NCBI GenBank assembly: GCA_000467715.1
Contig: AJFK01000067.1
Coordinates: 40,871 to 104,870 of the forward strand
Reading direction: 5' to 3'
Length of the DNA: 64,000 nt
DNA from: Hysterium pulicare CBS 123377
Lineage: Eukaryota; Ascomycota; Dothideomycetes; Hysteriales; Hysteriaceae
Below the pieces are notes generated by a model. It had not been told where the DNA came from and made no database searches. It saw only the letters and a list, made by a program, of their open reading frames with translations. Position numbers and translations under genes: made by a program. Numbering within the stretch: position 1 is the stretch's first letter; the number at the start of each line of letters is the position of its first letter. Below, piece after piece: positions 21,097 through 32,624 of the stretch.

Positions 21097-21717
21097 ATGT
21101 CTTCTAACAACAATCCTTTCACTTACAAGCCTGGCGCCAGCGCCTTCACGCCGAGCAAAGCGCAGAAGTCCAACCAGGCTAGCCCTGGCAGTAAGCCTTC
21201 TGAACCCTCCACCAAGAACTTCACTAATTGCCAAGGTCCACGTCCCCAGCAGTCGGCCGCTGATGCTGTGGCGAAGGCATATCTAGAGAGCTTTATCCAA
21301 GCCAATACTCAGCAGAAGCAAGAGCAGAAGCAGCCTCCAGTCACTGCCCAGCCACCTCAACCTCCAGCGCCGCATTTCAACCCGCGCAACTACGGCCATC
21401 CAGGCACGAGTACGGCCTTCACTTCCGCTCCGCCTACAGCTCCAACCAATCCTCCCAAAGGCCGTTCAGGACCCCAGTCTCAGCCAAAGCTAGCCAAAGC
21501 CGGTGAAAATACGAAGCCCAAAGCCACTGTTCAGGAAACCACGAACCAGGACAGCGACTCTGACGATGAGAACGGCGAACTCGCTGCTGCTTTCCTTCAG
21601 AAGAAGCTCGGTGGCAAGAAGCCTTGGGAGGAGTCCGGGACTACGCCTTGGGTCCATCGGAGTAAGCCAGGCATTGGATGGCTACCAGATGACGGTAAGG
21701 GCTTCTCTTACAAGTGA
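21097..21717 (+). CDS. Uncharacterised disordered Pro/Gln-rich protein
   Basis: This single-exon frame of 206 residues starts MSSNNNPFTYKPGASAF. The composition is dominated by Pro, Gln, Lys, Ser and Ala, implying disorder, with a helical-looking SAADAVAKAYLESFIQA at about residues 53-69. A more conserved-looking C-terminus contains an acidic run (DSDSDDENGELAAAF), then LQKKLGGKKPWEE and a Trp-containing end WVHRSKPGIGWLPDDGKGFS. Such a Trp/Gly C-terminal block could be a short interaction motif. No signal peptide, membrane segment or known domain is seen. It is the fourth small same-strand gene in a row; whether it is functionally linked to the module genes is unknown. Confidence 0.65.
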   Translation: MSSNNNPFTYKPGASAFTPSKAQKSNQASPGSKPSEPSTKNFTNCQGPRPQQSAADAVAKAYLESFIQANTQQKQEQKQPPVTAQPPQPPAPHFNPRNYGHPGTSTAFTSAPPTAPTNPPKGRSGPQSQPKLAKAGENTKPKATVQETTNQDSDSDDENGELAAAFLQKKLGGKKPWEESGTTPWVHRSKPGIGWLPDDGKGFSYK

Positions 21718-23806
21718 AGCGGCGGAAATATCAGGAAGAGGATCTTCTGTTTCGCGGAGGTCATATTTTGGTGAGTCCGCCGAGAAGGCTGTGAGTTTGA
21801 CATGAACGAATATGCTGATATTCGATGATCTAGGTTGTGACACAATGGAAACTTTCGGAGGTTCTAGTTCTTTGAGGCTTATGGAGTGAGCTTGACGAAG
21901 GATTTTCAGAGGATCTGATCAACGTGGATGACGGAATGGATAAGAGATAACTGCTTGGCCATGACTGGTTATGTACGAGATGGTGCTATTTTCTTACCTA
22001 CCTGTAGGTAGATTTCTGGAGTTTGGATGGGTTCCACGGTGCATAATAACCGAAACTCCTCATAGGTTGGTAAACCTAAGTACCACATCGAACGAATCTC
22101 GGTCCTTCAAAGATGACTTCTCAGTAATGAAATGTGCTACATGTACTCACTTATTACGTAGTCAAGTGTTATGAGAAATCCGTTACTATCGATCCATCAT
22201 CACTCCCACGCGTGTAGCTCCAATACAAGAAGCCATTGTCTCATCTGCGCGTGGCTAGAATCTTCCATTCTCAGCGTACCATTTCGAAAAGGATCATTTT
22301 AATAGAGCGACAGAGCAAACATTGCACAACAGCCATGCTAGCCCAACTCGTCCATCATTGCATCACGATAATCGTTTCTGTGCCTCAGCCAAAAGATTGC
22401 AGTGGCAGAGTCGGTGAAACGAATCATCAAGCTCTTGAAAACCTACTCGCCACAACTTCCCCGACCATCAACCCAGAAAGGGAGAAAAAAGAAGCTATAA
22501 AGAAACATTCATCTAAAGACAGAAAAGCCACAAAAAAAAAGCCACGAACCACCCCAGGGCCCAACTATTCGTCCCTCGGAACCCAGATCCTTACATACAT
22601 CCGGCAGCATCGGGGGGGAAAAGATGCGCGATTCGGAAACCGGCGTGACGCAAGTAAGTCAAGGTAGCAGCGCATGGTGTGCGCTGTTGTTTCTATTGGA
22701 AATTTCTTTTGTGCATGTTTGTGTCACTGATCTTCAAGACTTTGATGTTGTGCTTCCTACGCTTACTTTTCTGGCCCCCTGAACTCCCGGTACCGCTGCG
22801 TCGGTACGTGGACTTGACTTCGGTGTATGGAGTTGGATGTCGGGATTGTAGTCCACCAGTAGGATATTGGGAAAGGAGACTGGTTTTGTGAATTGCTTTT
22901 TGAGTGTGGTGGTTCGTTGGGATGTCTATGGGTTAGTTTTGGTGGGTTCCTGGTAAAGCAGCACCTTTTTCTCCATCTCTGCATCCCTGAATTAATGTGA
23001 GCAGTTAATACGTCCGAAGAAAATCGGTACCGAAGTTTTGAAGGGGGTCAGAACAAAACGCTTTATGCAATGCGGTAGCGAGGTCGTTTGAGAAATAAAG
23101 AAATCGGTACCTGCCGATCCCTTCTAAATGTGTTTGACTTATGAACATGGTCCCCTCTCTCGCATGGATGCCATCTATGCGAAACGAGGATAAGAATAGA
23201 AGCGCAATGCGAAACGCGAACTCATGCGAAACGAACATCACAGGCGGAGGACTTGTTAAGGGATGGATGACAGTTTTGAACGGGGAATGCGAACATCTTG
23301 AAAACTTTGACTTGATGGTCTAATTCACACTCGGACTGCGCTTTTTTGTCCCTAAAAAGCTTTGAAAGATAACTCCGCCGCCATGCCTGATGGGTTTGTC
23401 TATAATTCGCAAGATGGGATATCGTTCGTGAACGCATTGCGTAGATTGCCCCCGGGAAGACTCGCTCATCATCTCCACACACAAGTCGCAACGAAACAGA
23501 GAAGGAGAATGGAGAGAAACGGTTTGTTGATTGTCGGGGAAGTAATCCTGAGTTCCCTACCCACGGCCCCAAGTCCCTCGAAAAACCCCTACCGCCCAAC
23601 CCTGCCCGTCCTGCGTGGCTGATATAGCTCCCGAAGGCCAAGACCAAAAAAAATTACACACAAGTGTAATAGAGAAGAATGTATATGCAGGAACCCCCGG
23701 CTCTAGAACATAGAAAATATACCAAATAAAATCAGCAGCAATGCTGGATCCCTGACCCTAAAATCACATGCGCTAAACTCAGGACAAGTGCAAATTGCGC
23801 TTAGGA
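21718..23806. other. Intergenic region of 2.1 kb without a recognisable gene
   Basis: Both strands were read. Open frames at 22236-22667 (+) and 23222-23647 (-) have low complexity or overlap each other and contain no known motif. Short homopolymer runs occur near 22530 (A) and 22612 (G). The secreted-protein gene ends at the right edge. Confidence 0.5.
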
Positions 23807-24797
23807 CTAGTAGGGTGTGGGCTTGAAGTTGGCTCCCGTGCCGACGGTCTTTGTCAGGAAGCCTGACGATGCGCCGGTTGGGAAGACAGCGGTGCTATTG
23901 CCCATTGGGTAGAAAGGGGCAACGAAGCTGGTGGGAGCTGCAGTTGAGGAAGGATCAAAGCTACCGGAAGCAGGGGTCTCGATATCACCCGCAGCAGTCT
24001 GAAAGTACATTAGCGGAATGTAGCGATAACGTTAGACGTTTTACTTACAACAGTGACTGTTTCTTGAGCAGTGACGGTGACGGTAACTGCAGCGGCACAC
24101 TCGCCAGCAGGGCCGGTAGCTTCAGCAGCAACACCAGTGTTAGCTCCGGATGGAACTGGGTAGACGGTCACGAGTTTGGTGAAAGTAGAGGTGGAGCTGA
24201 TGGTCGTTGTCGAGCTAGCACCAGTGGCTTCAGCAGCAGAGACTGGGGCTCCAGTCTCTCCAGCTGGACGGGTGGCGTAGACGGTCTTGAAATGATGTTA
24301 GCTTGGTTTGATCATGGCCAGAATTGGAGAATTCCTACGTGGTAGAGAGTCTCGGTGGAGGTGTGCTGGATAGTGGTGGTAACAACAGTGGTCGATGAAC
24401 CAGCTCCGAGAGTATATGTCAGGGTGCTGTTCGTCACATGGGTGATAGTCTCAGCTGGTGCAGTATTCGTGGCGGTAACTTCATTTGCTACAGAGGAGAC
24501 ACCAGTGCCCAGTGGAACGGAATAACCACCAGTGCCCAATGGCGGGGCCACTGAAGATGAAGCCGCCGCCACCTCAGAGAGAGGAGTTGAGTAAGCAGTG
24601 CCAATCGGTGCAGTAGCGATATCAGAAACTCCGGTTCCCAAAGCGGCAGTGGAAGCAGCTGCAGTACTTGAGGAAGTGATATCCAGGGTAAAGTTGCCAT
24701 ATCCCCCACGACGAGCATGTTGGTGGTGCCCATGAGCATTCGAAGCTGTAGCAGCAACGGCGAAGAGCGCGACGGCGAGAGAGTTGATGAGTTGCAT
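23807..24797 (-). CDS. Secreted Ser/Thr/Ala-rich cell-surface-type protein
   Basis: Three exons, 24797-24339, 24285-24049 and 23998-23807, joined in phase 0, give 295 residues. The N-terminus is a clear signal peptide (MQLINSLAVALFAVAATASNA), followed by a His-rich stretch and a dibasic HARR at residues 27-30 that fits Kex2 processing. The mature part is rich in Ser, Thr, Ala, Val and Gly and contains repeated words of the type PLGTGxxSVP and GTGVS, and several STTT/TVVTTT and TVTVTAQETVTV runs typical of O-mannosylated wall proteins. There are few Cys. The C-terminus (FLTKTVGTGANFKPTPY) is not hydrophobic, so a GPI anchor is not indicated; it is probably secreted or loosely wall-bound. No catalytic domain is visible. 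Confidence 0.8.
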
Positions 24798-27700
24798 TTT
24801 TATATAGTCCTTGCTCTTAGGGGATAGATTGATAAGGCTTCAGTGGTTTCTGGGAATTCGTGAGGTGGGTCGTTTCAATCTGCCGGTAAACGGTAAATCC
24901 AATGCTGAGATGCTATAAACCAGGCAGAAATCAATTCTGCAGATATACCAGGAGTTCCAGAAGGAGTGACTTGAGTTGGTTAAAGGAGAGACAGGGTCTG
25001 CAAGAGACGTAACGAATGTGAAAAGAACTGAAAGCCTTTGGTGAGAGCGAGGAGAGAAAGAAAAGAGAGTGCCAACACACCGGGGAGAGGGTCAAGAAAA
25101 GGCCCACAGGCTGATTGCAGGTCGAGATGCCAAGGAGAAGGACGGTGAGCCGAGTGGATCCCCCTGGTGGCCGCAATTTCAGCGAGCAACAGGGCAAGAT
25201 GCAGGGCATGCGTGCTGATTGGCGTTTGCTTTCAGGAACCGCCCAAGCAGTCCGCCAGTAACACCCTGCCATGCCTGCTGCTCCCCTTTCATGGGGGCTG
25301 CCGAGGCGCCGACACAGCCAGCCTGCGCTGTCTCTGGGCTGGACTCCGCTGCCGTTGAAAAGCCAATCGCTATCGCAGCGGGCACCAGAGACCCAGCCGC
25401 ACCACTGCAACCTCCCGGACGCCGACGTATGAATTGTCTCTCTCGCTGTCATCGTGCTCGCCGCCGCTAGTTTGGTGCCCTGCTGCCAGTGTTGGAACAG
25501 TAGAACAAAACATGCCCACTTCGCATTGATTCCGGGAGGCAAATCTGTTTCTCTCCCAAGCGGCGCACCCCCAGCATTGCGTTTGGCTGTGCGGCTTACT
25601 CGCACCAAAATAAGAAACGGCCATGCGACGATCCCTCCCCCCTTCCAAAACAACCACCCGTGTCGTGGGGCCGATCGAGTGCGGGTACCTGACATGACGC
25701 TCCTGTCGCTGCTACATCTGCGGCTGATGCCAGCAAGAAGCTCACCCTAGCTTGTGCAGCATTCTGTGCGACAGACAGCGTGAGAGTGGTGCCTGCTCGT
25801 ACACATCATTCTCGTGGTGAGCGAGACATTGGCAGCCTGCGGCAAAAAGATTGGCGTGATAGCGAGGGCGGAAGACATGATGGCTTCGGGGTGTTTCAGC
25901 ATCAAGCCAAGGCACATGTTCGAACGAGACCCTGGGCCGAAATCTCCGAGTGCCTTCCACATCCATCAACTTGTTACACGCCGACACCTCCACAGCACCC
26001 CTACGAGTCCACCATTCATTATCAAAGTCGGCTTTCACATTGCATACGTCAGATCTCGAGATAGAACGAACGCCTTCCAATCTGATATCATTCAACGATG
26101 CGCCGCCATCCACCATGTTGGCTAGTATTTCTGGCGTGGCTGGGTTCAACACCAAAGACGCTGGAGCCAAGTCATCACCGACACGGAGATGACCTTGAAA
26201 TCCTTTGGCTGGGGGCAGATTCCGACGTTGCCAACAGCAACACCAGGCAAATCTCCTCGCTACGACGTCGACAACAGAATCAAGCAAGTTGATCAAACTG
26301 AAATTGCATCACATGCAAGCTTAATGAAGATAACTAAGAGCCAGCGCCTCCTGCATGAGAAAATAGTGCACTGCCACTCACCCTCATGGAAGTCGCACGA
26401 GGAACCACCGTTCACTGTCCTGGCAGGAACCTTGCCTCGAACCTGTTCAGCTTCGAGTCGGTTGTCCTTAATATCGAAAACATTTTCTAGACTGTCCGTA
26501 ACCTGTGCTGGCCCTACTGGGGTCCTCATGGCTTACACATGGCCCTCGTTACCACCAGCTTCCCGGCCCTGGCTTGTCTCAGGATACCGCCTTTTAGGAA
26601 TGGTCTATCCCATTACAGTGCCAAACCCCATCGTTGAGCGTCGGTACTTATCTCAATAATGATAAAATTATATTCACGTCTTAAGTATAGCCTTTTTCAT
26701 GCGCGATACTCCTTTGTTTAGATGTTTACAGCACTTGCCAATATCAACATTAATGTTCTGGTACTGTCGATTCTCAAACATCCGGTGGTCGTCACGACAA
26801 GTCGCCAATTTAGCGCCACTATCTTCAACACCATGTCTTTGTATCAAAATCTATGCGAGGCAGCCAAGGGAGGAACGAATCCTTTCAGTCACTGACCTCA
26901 GCCAGCTGATCCGAGATGCTTGAAGATCCAAGCGGCGGTCAGCTCACTGACCCTCAGCTCCTCGTGACCAGGGTAATTCCCCTTTTTGTCGCTCTCAGGA
27001 TTCGACAGGGCAAGACTCGGGTCACTTCAAAGGAAGAGTCCGTATCTTCAAACCGCACAACAAGCACGTCAACAATATGCAATCAGGTATCAAACCGTAC
27101 AATCTCTTAGCTGCGGTACTGCTCTCTGAACTTCATCGTGTTCCTGATCCCAATGTCTGAAAGTATCACAGATCACACTCATGCCTTGCCGTCTAATGTT
27201 AAGACATATTACTTACTATAGGTCCTCCAACACGAAGCAGCATTGTTTCCCAAATTCAAAAATTCGTATCCTTCTAACAATGCAGCAATTATGGTTATTG
27301 CGGCCCAACAGTATCCGGTACGCAGCATCCTACTAGACTATTCCTTCCCTCACCTCGGTCTTCGAAACTCACACGATGGGCTCACCTTCCATGCGCCGCA
27401 TCGACCACTCAGCATGCACATTCCCACCCATCTCTCGGCCGACGCACGAATGCAGTCGTCCATCGAAAGTACCAAGTAACAAATCGCAATGTAACTATAT
27501 CCGCCTCCGATGTATCGAAAGCCCTCGAGCGCGTCCATAACAGACAGCCGTAAACCTTCATTCACGTCTCAATATCAGCAAGCAGACTCTGGAAGATTTG
27601 GCAGTCACTGACAGACCAACCTCTAAATAGCACCCCATTATACCCACCTCTCCATGTTCGACCCAGCGGATCCTTCTCGGTCTCAGTAGTTCGCTCACCC

Positions 27701-28206
27701 ATGGCTCAAAGAACCGTTGGGCCCACCGACGAACGCCGCCTCACCTCGCTTTTCGCAAGACCAAAACGTACACAATGTTGCGAGATCCGGAGTGGGTCTG
27801 GCCGTTGGTAGCTTCCGAACATCTCTCCGCGGAGTAAGGTTGTTGATGATGTGTATGCGGGGAACCGATGAACCATGGATGAAGTAGTGGGCTTGCATTG
27901 ACTTATCGGCGGTCCCTCTCAGCGAAGAAATGGTACTGGGCGCGTATTTGATTGAGGACAGCGTGTGGGTGGGTTGGGGTAGGATGGAATGAGGGTGAGG
28001 GAGAACTTAGTGAAATAGGGTAGCAAGACTCCTATTCAGAACACACATGCGAACAACAACTCTTTGCCGAAGGTTAACACGATTGCTGAATGAGAAACTA
28101 TTTCTGGTATTTGCAAAATATAACAACGCCGACCGATTGCTGAAGAGAACACTGTGAAACCGTACACATGAATTGAAATAACGCCTTTCCATGAAACCCT
28201 CACTAC
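24798..28206. other. Gene-poor region of 3.4 kb
   Basis: No gene is recognised on either strand. The part from about 25140 to 25700 is visibly richer in G and C than its surroundings and therefore has long overlapping open frames on both strands (for example 24931-25695 minus), none resembling a protein family. From 26000 to 28200 frames are short. No transposase, reverse transcriptase, terminal repeats or tRNA could be seen. Remnants of an old element or a long non-coding transcript cannot be excluded. Confidence 0.45.
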
Positions 28207-30226
28207 CTACTCGACCGTTTCCACCGTCTGAGTCGTAGGATGCCAATTATTCTTACAACTAAACGAGTCGCCGGCAGCGCCATGAATGAGCTCGACGATC
28301 GAGGAATACAGTCCTAAAGCGCACTGTATAGCACACACGGACGTCAGCTCTATCAATTTCTTTTCGCTATGGAAACTGGTTTGAAAAGAGCAACTTACGA
28401 CGACAAAGCCCATGAGCACGAACCCAATGTTGAGGATGAAGAGAGCGGTTTTGCGGCGCGTGGAGAACCATTTTCCTTTGTTCATGTAGATCCATAGACA
28501 ACCCGGGAGACCGTCTTAACAAGAAAGGATTAGTTGAACAATCGGAAGAATGGGTGGAAGCTGAGAAAGAACTCACAGCTGAACCAGGAGCAGAACAGCG
28601 CAGCCTATATCAAAAGTCCGTCAGCTTCTTCGCCTGAAAAGGTTTGATGGCATAGAAAGATAATAATACTCACAATGAATCCCAGCAACAGATTGAAATT
28701 CGGAATCGCCTCAGCAATAATCCAGCTCGCAACCCAACACGCAGCACAGATCCCCACCCAACTACTCAAACTCTTGAACCCCTTCTGATGAATGACGTTC
28801 GTGCCCTTCCAAACTCTTACGTAGATATACTTGCATACCACCGAACCATTCACTACCCCCGCGATAATGATTGTGGGTAAGGCGATGCCGAAGGCGATCT
28901 TTGCTACGGTTGGAGAGGCGGAGCCGAGGGCAGGAGACGTGACGTAGGGTCCGGCGTAGTAGTAGATGACGGCCGAGATGATAAGGTAGAAGGTGCAGGC
29001 GGTGATTTGCATGAAGGCGAGGGCTTTGGGGAAGTCGCGTACGTCTTTGAGTTCAGAGCAGAAGACGAAGAAGGCGACGTGGCCGGCTGTTTGAATGCTG
29101 TCAATATCATATATTAGGAAAGGTGAGTTCGGGTGTAGGGATGAATCATGCGGATGTAACTTACCGTATGCCAGAACAATGTTCAAGACTGGACCCAAAC
29201 CTGTGACTAAAGGCACGTCTGGTCGGACGGCAACGATGTGGCCCATATCTGGCTTGGCTATGCCGATAGCGATCATGGCGAGGGTTACAGCGACGATGAC
29301 AGAGATGCAAGCTGTTTATTTCATCAGTACCACCCTCTTTTCGGTATGCTCAGAACATGCTTAGACTCACAAAAGATACTCAGGAGAGACACCATCTTCA
29401 ACGTTCTAGGCAGACCCAGTCCAAAGCAAACTACCAAACCAATGAAGCTAAACACGACTGAGCAAAGGCGATGGTCTGTCAACACATTCATCGCAATCGA
29501 GAATGAAAGTACGTGCGCAGCCATGATGAATATTAGGATCAAGACTTGTGAGGCAGCCATGATCTCTCTACCAATACGGCCGGCGATGAGCTCGCCTGCA
29601 TCCGCAAAGGATTGGACCTGCGGGAAGGCTTGCTTGAATTGACCGACTACGTACCCGGTGTAGGTCGCAGCTATGCCTAGGAGCAAGATACATAGAAGGC
29701 CCCTGAAAAAGAAGTTAGCTAGAACAAGTGATTGAAGGTATCAAGGCTGCCAGTTCGGAGAGCACTTAGTATTAGAACATGAGAAATCTTGATGGTAGAG
29801 CCTCAGTGAAGTATTAGAGATACTGACGGGACTAAACCGAGCGTTGCGACTGCTTGTGGAAGGGCTAGCACGCCCAAGGAGATGGTCTCAGCCAGCATGA
29901 CTAGTGTAGTTATTAGATGTTGGATCCAATAGAGCGAGAGACGGGCAGGCAAAGCTCATACGTATTCCGACATGCCACCAATCGCACGTGCGATACTGGA
30001 TGTCGGCCCCTTCTTCACTGCCGAAGACTGGATCGATCAGGGATGCTTGTCCGGTGCCGGTACTTTGCCTTTCAATATCACGAAGGGCGGGATGACCTTT
30101 CGGTTCATCGCCATCCTTGTCGATGATCACTGCCGCGGCCGGTGATGCTGAATCTTTGGATTCAGCTGTGGAGGAAGAGGCATCCGAGCCCCGATCGCGA
30201 AAGGTCACCATCTTCACCTTCTCCAT
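28207..30226 (-). CDS. Neutral amino-acid transporter, Mtr-like (AAAP superfamily)
   Basis: This polytopic plasma-membrane permease resembles the Neurospora neutral amino-acid transporter MTR. Eight exons (30226-29962, 29900-29828, 29702-29371, 29311-29165, 29086-28674, 28604-28577, 28514-28399, 28323-28207) give 496 residues. The first 75 residues are a charged cytosolic tail rich in Ser and Asp. Then come about eleven hydrophobic segments beginning MLAETISLGVLALPQAVATLG, the signature start of this family. Further family blocks are HVLSFSIAMNVLTDH, LAYAGHVAFFVFCSELKD and VCKYIYVRVWKGTNVIHQ. Exon 6 is only 28 nt. The C-terminus ends in a hydrophilic CKNNWHPTTQ tail. The start ATG is the first in frame after the leader; an alternative Met lies five residues on. 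The substrate cannot be fixed from sequence; MTR homologs carry aliphatic and aromatic amino acids. Confidence 0.9.
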
Positions 30227-31801
30227 TAAGAGGTATATAAAGATAAGACTGCTGTTTGAGAATAAGAAAGCAAGGGTGGTGTTGCAGACAAGCTTGGGGA
30301 TGGAGTTTTGAGCGGATGGAGAATTGAGGAGGTGGAGAGTTGAGAGGACGGAAAGTGCTAGAGTGGAAGGAAGGGGCTTAAAGGGAAGATAGTGCTTGAG
30401 GAAGGAAAGTGCAAGTGAGGAGACCACCGGTGCTCATTCTCGCTGTCTTCCCCGCTCAAATTGTTATTGGGAGTTGATAAGAGGCTTGTAAATACGATAT
30501 CATGACGAGTTGTTTCATAGCTCACCCAAGGATGAATTGATATCAACCAAAAATGAAAGCCATTGACCAATCAGAACCTTGCATTTTGCATCTGACGATG
30601 ACCATCGTGGGGTAATAGAAGACCAAGACTGTCATGAAGAGCTTCCAAACCAACGAATTTGGTCCCCTACCACGGATACAACTGATAAGGAGAGCAAAAG
30701 GTCGTGTGCAGTAGGGAAAAAGATAGGGGAGACTTGAGCAGCGTACGATATTGATCAGACTTAGATCTTCGTAACTCGTACGCAGAACGAGATGATCTAT
30801 TGCTTTTCGAATTCCTACAGTATACTTAGGTCGTTGGAAGCGCATCTGCAAAGTGATCATTCGGAGAGGGACAAAGGTATCGGACGACTGGGACGCACCG
30901 CTACCTGCGGACCATATCACAAAGCCGGACAACTAAATCCTTTGGCTGGATCAAGAAGAGGAACTTCATACCGAGATGATACCCAATTGGAGCATCAAAG
31001 AAGGCTTTAATCCTACAATGATTGGCATCCTAGAAAGACTGACCGCTGGTCTGGATATGCGACCGTAAAAGCTACCAAGCGGGGTCATGACCAGAACCGA
31101 AGAAGCAGAACGGAAATATCAACTGGTGAGCGCAGACACAACAGAGTAGACTGCCGTACCAATATATCCTCTTTCGCGCCGCAAAGTCGCTGCGCATGAG
31201 TTATCGCCATCCCTCACCTGGAGGTTGATGAAGTTGGGGGGCCTGGGGGGCGCCAGACCCCTCCGGGCATCGAGCCGAACCGGCGTGCGCCTCACGAACG
31301 GCTTTGGTGCAGGACGAAAGCACCTCATTCACATCCTGGAAAGGCTGCACCGTGCCAATCAACGCCCAACGATGCATCGAGCGAGGCCGGGGCAGCTGAA
31401 TCCCATCCATCCCCCAAAAACCGTCTCAGATTTGCCTAATATCAAAACGGCCGAAGCCGCCAAGGGGAGGCTGGGAGACCCATCTATCACCCAAGCTCAA
31501 CTGACTGACCTCTCGTCGTACCTGCTCTGAGCATCATCGTACTTCCAAACCTCGATCGATTGCAAAGCACTTGTGCCCCGAATCACTTATCTAGACTGTG
31601 ATACAGCAGGTATTACTGCGACAAGGTACCTAAACGTGCTAAGGTAAGCGCCAGCGAGTGCTTCATGTTTCTCCGTGTCGCAACCTACAACCAGCTTGTC
31701 CAGCTGTCCTCGGCCCCTTTTCCACTCGCATCATTTTCAGATCTAATACGCGACGCTGATCCATATCAAATACAGCTTCGCGACTTGAACTTTCATCCGA
31801 A
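30227..31801. promoter_or_regulatory. Divergent intergenic region between the transporter and the peroxiredoxin gene
   Basis: The 1.6 kb stretch separates divergent genes and holds both promoters. A CCAAT word occurs near 30568 (ttgaccaatcag), 340 bp upstream of the transporter start. The part at 31130-31530 is more GC-rich. No gene is recognised. Confidence 0.4.
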
Positions 31802-32624
31802 ATGGTCGAGTTACGCAAGAGGAAGACCCCTCCGCCAGCGCCTGTCCGCCCTACCAAAAAGAAGGCCGGACCGAAGCCTGCTACATCCAAAGTCGGAAAA
31901 GTCAAGGCTGCCGTCGCCGAGAAAGTCGAAGCCGTCAAAGAAACAGTGACCGGTAAGCCCAATGGCGAGAAGTCGACACCCGCTGCCGCCGCGCCGGCCG
32001 TCGGCGACAGCATCGATATCGCTACATTTGGCGGTGAGGTTGAGACGCATAATGGCGCCAAAACCACCCTTGCGAAGTTGGTAGAAGAGAGCAAAGCCGG
32101 TGTTGTTCTATTCACATACCCAAAGGCTTCGACCCCGGGATGTAAGTAACAACTCTATATGACCCTCGTTTTGGCTCTATCAAGGGACGTCTCGCTTACG
32201 CTATTTGGCTTGCGCAGGTACTACTCAAGCATGTCTCTTCCGTGATTCCTACGAACCACTCACCAAGACTGGTCTGAGCATCTTTGGACTCTCGAATGAT
32301 AGCCCCAAAGCAAACACCACATTCAAGACGAAGCAGAATCTGCCGTACACTCTCCTCTGCGATCCAGCCCAAAGTCTCATCAAGGCTATCGGCTTGCAGA
32401 AGGCTCCCAAGGGGACAACACGCGGTGTATTTGTCGTGGACAAAGCTGGAAAGGTGATTGCTGCCCAAGCCGGTGGCCCCGCAGCTACCGTCGATGTGGT
32501 GCAGAAGCTCGTCGGAGGCAGCGAAGATGTCCCAGCCAAAGAAGATGTCAAGGGGGCGGAAGACGCTGAGTTGGCCAAGACCGCCAGCGAAGTGGCTGAC
32601 ACTGCGGAGAAGCTAGATGGTTAG
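31802..32624 (+). CDS. DOT5: Nuclear thiol peroxidase, BCP/PrxQ-type peroxiredoxin (Dot5-like)
   Basis: This peroxiredoxin reduces hydrogen peroxide and alkyl hydroperoxides using thioredoxin. Two exons, 31802-32141 and 32218-32624, give 248 residues. The peroxidatic motif PKASTPGCTTQAC has Cys114 and, five residues later, Cys119, the atypical two-Cys arrangement of BCP/PrxQ enzymes. Other family blocks are FGLSNDSPKANTTFKTKQNL, PYTLLCDPAQSLIKAIGL and RGVFVVDKAGKV. The intron splits the codon for the peroxidatic Cys. The first 60 residues are basic and rich in Lys, Pro and Ala, with RKRKTPPPAPVRPTKKK at the start, which looks like a nuclear signal, as in yeast Dot5. The C-terminal 40 residues form a Lys/Glu/Ala-rich helical extension. 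Confidence 0.93.

Noticed and set aside
22236-22667. 143-codon plus-strand frame
   Set aside because: Lys-rich low-complexity end caused by an A-run, no domain and no ATG context or leader of the type seen before real genes here.
24931-25695. 254-codon minus-strand frame and overlapping plus-strand frames
   Set aside because: Explained by local GC richness, which makes stops rare; composition is not protein-like and all strands are similarly open.
25742-26296. 184-codon minus-strand frame
   Set aside because: No recognisable domain, irregular composition and equally open overlapping plus-strand frames.
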